Assembly: GCF_000763385.1 (NCBI RefSeq)
Contig: NZ_JQFA01000004.1
Span: forward strand, 868,001 to 932,000
From: Leptolyngbya sp. KIOST-1
GTDB lineage: Bacteria; Cyanobacteriota; Cyanobacteriia; Phormidesmidales; Phormidesmidaceae
DNA length: 64,000 nt
Reading direction: 5' to 3'
Shown here: piece by piece, positions 62,746 through 64,000 of the stretch
Numbering within the stretch: position 1 is the first letter of the stretch
How the letters are laid out: each line of letters starts with the position of its first letter
The notes under the pieces: model-generated
What the model saw: the letters and a program-made list of their open reading frames with translations, nothing else
Database searches by the model: none
Told to the model about the DNA's origin: nothing
Translations under genes and position numbers: made by a program

Positions 62746-64000
62746 ATGAGCGCTGCCAACGAGCCGTCTGACCAATCGTTTCAGGACGAGTTACAGAAGC
62801 GTTGGGCTTCCCAGAGCGTTGAGATGCAGTTCTGGGAATGGCCAGAATTTCGTTTGGAGTTGGTCAACGGGCAGTTTTTGGTGGGAGGCACCCTGGCAGG
62901 GAGCCGCTGGTTACTCAGAGAAGCATTGAAGGGTTGGGGGCTGGAAGCTGCCATTGCCTTTGCTCCGGTAGAGCTGTGGTGGGAGGCACTGCGGCTGGCT
63001 TATGGAGTTCCTTGCCAATCGGCAGAGGCGTGGCTGCTGTGGGCGGAGTCTTTACCCTTGACGTCAGCCTATCAGGAAGAGTCTGGGCCATTGCTGGGCT
63101 CCCATTACATGGGGGAGCATCGCTGGGTGCGGGACTACCTGCGTCAGGTGCTGACGACGGCAGTAGGACGAGCCCAGTTGGGTACCTGTGCCGGGCCGAA
63201 CTATGGTTTGCAGCTGGGTCAGGATGTTTTGACGCCAGACGTGCTGATGGTAACTGCTGAGCAACTGGCGACGGGGTGCTTTCACGATTACTACGTCGAG
63301 ATACCGGCCCAATTGGTTATTGAAGTCAGCCTACCGGAGCGGCGGGGGCTGGATGTCCAGGAACGGCGCAGCCTGTATGAGCAGGGGCAGGTGCCCCACT
63401 ACTGGGTGGTTGACCCGGTGGGGCGAGAGTTTACGTTCTGGAGATGGACGCCGGAGGGCTATCAGCCGGAGCCGCTGGATGTGGATGGCTGCTATCGGGG
63501 GGTGGAGCATTTGAGCTTTAGTCCCGAGATTTTCTGGCTCTCTTTTGATGAGCAGGTGTCTCCCTACAATTCAACGCTGTCGGCGTTTACCAGCGAACCC
63601 CGGCCTCGTAAGTGGGAGCTGCGGCGGGAGCCCGGTGTGGAGCTGGGCTATGGGAGCATTCCGTTGCGACCGCAGGTGGATCTGGAGCCTCACCCCATTA
63701 CCGTTGAGGAGTTTATTGCCTGGTGTCCAGAGACAAAGCTGGAGGGGCCGCCGTTTCCGCTGGTGGGGGGAGAGACGGGGACTCGAAATGCGATCGCATT
63801 GCTGTTGATGAGTCTGGGATTGGTGGAAACGGTGCGGCTGATGCCAGGCTATGAGTGGGTGCGGGTGCTGCGGCGGGTCGAGCGGGAACAGCAACAGGAT
63901 GCTCAGCGGAGAGAGCAGTGGTGGCAACACGCTAGAGCCATTGCTCGCCAACTAAGGGAGGACCATAGAGTGCAGGGGGTCGGCGTGATCGGTGCCTTGG
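62746..64000 (+). CDS. Uma2-family protein (3' end outside window)
   Basis: An open frame from ATG at 62746 to the right edge (418 codons). RLELVNGQFLVGGTLAGSRWLL at the start parallels the neighbour's KLELIDGQLVVGNSLIGS, and DVLTPDVLMVTAEQ, LVIEVSLPERRGLDVQERRSLYEQGQVPHYWVVDPVGREF is the Uma2 core. A second repeat unit begins near PETKLEGPPFPLVGGETGTRNAIALLLMSLGL. Paralogue of the divergent gene 91 bases away. Confidence 0.8.
   Translation, partial: MSAANEPSDQSFQDELQKRWASQSVEMQFWEWPEFRLELVNGQFLVGGTLAGSRWLLREALKGWGLEAAIAFAPVELWWEALRLAYGVPCQSAEAWLLWAESLPLTSAYQEESGPLLGSHYMGEHRWVRDYLRQVLTTAVGRAQLGTCAGPNYGLQLGQDVLTPDVLMVTAEQLATGCFHDYYVEIPAQLVIEVSLPERRGLDVQERRSLYEQGQVPHYWVVDPVGREFTFWRWTPEGYQPEPLDVDGCYRGVEHLSFSPEIFWLSFDEQVSPYNSTLSAFTSEPRPRKWELRREPGVELGYGSIPLRPQVDLEPHPITVEEFIAWCPETKLEGPPFPLVGGETGTRNAIALLLMSLGLVETVRLMPGYEWVRVLRRVEREQQQDAQRREQWWQHARAIARQLREDHRVQGVGVIGAL

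Overview
The window is chromosomal DNA from a cyanobacterium. It carries psbD-psbC, ycf4, pxcA, sbtA-sbtB, sipA, an orange-carotenoid-protein-like helical carotenoid protein and an alternative respiratory terminal oxidase operon. The HIP1 palindrome GCGATCGC is frequent, GC content is high outside one region, and heptamer-type short tandem repeats occur between genes. This fits a thin filamentous (Leptolyngbya/Nodosilinea-like) lineage, but the genus is inferred, not shown.

Left part (1-18650): a large membrane protein with an alpha/beta-hydrolase-like motif runs off the left edge. It is followed by cbiT, an ADP-ribosylglycohydrolase, a GH32/68-like glycosidase and pxcA. Next come two DUF2231 membrane proteins joined to a CuA-less cytochrome oxidase operon (ctaC-D-E, ARTO type) and a GMC oxidoreductase. 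A carbon-concentrating set on the minus strand reads sbtA, sbtB, exported beta-carbonic anhydrase, with a helical carotenoid protein upstream.

18861-26013 is a single minus-strand run: BMP-type lipoprotein, two permeases, biuret-hydrolase-like enzyme (D29-K135-C168), double ABC ATPase, cupin, and a second cysteine hydrolase of the same family. It reads as an importer plus hydrolases for a urea-like nitrogen compound. 26359-41393 holds a STAND NTPase with 14 WD40 repeats, sipA, the photosystem II genes psbD/psbC, ycf4, a cyclophilin lipoprotein, a ketoacyl synthase, a TPR protein, nei and pmbA. Two small genes (58 and 55 aa) also lie here.

From 41570 the character changes. A tRNA-Ser(CGA) is followed at once by a tyrosine recombinase, so the following DNA looks like a tRNA-integrated island. 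It contains two separate cobalt-type nitrile-hydratase-like enzymes: one on the minus strand with the beta subunit split into two genes, one on the plus strand with a fused beta. With them come two NMT1-type ABC importers, a tandem nitrilase whose second domain has lost its catalytic residues, a third biuret-hydrolase-family enzyme, and an Lrp/AsnC regulator. A metal-supply set (CobW GTPase, DUF1097 membrane protein, HupE/UreJ) completes it. This is the most unusual system in the window: a metalloenzyme-based nitrile/amide/urea-derivative nitrogen-scavenging module. It is bracketed by a full and a broken copy of an M15-like peptidase gene and by IS256 and UvrD-helicase remnants. The right end carries two divergent Uma2-family genes, the last running off the edge.
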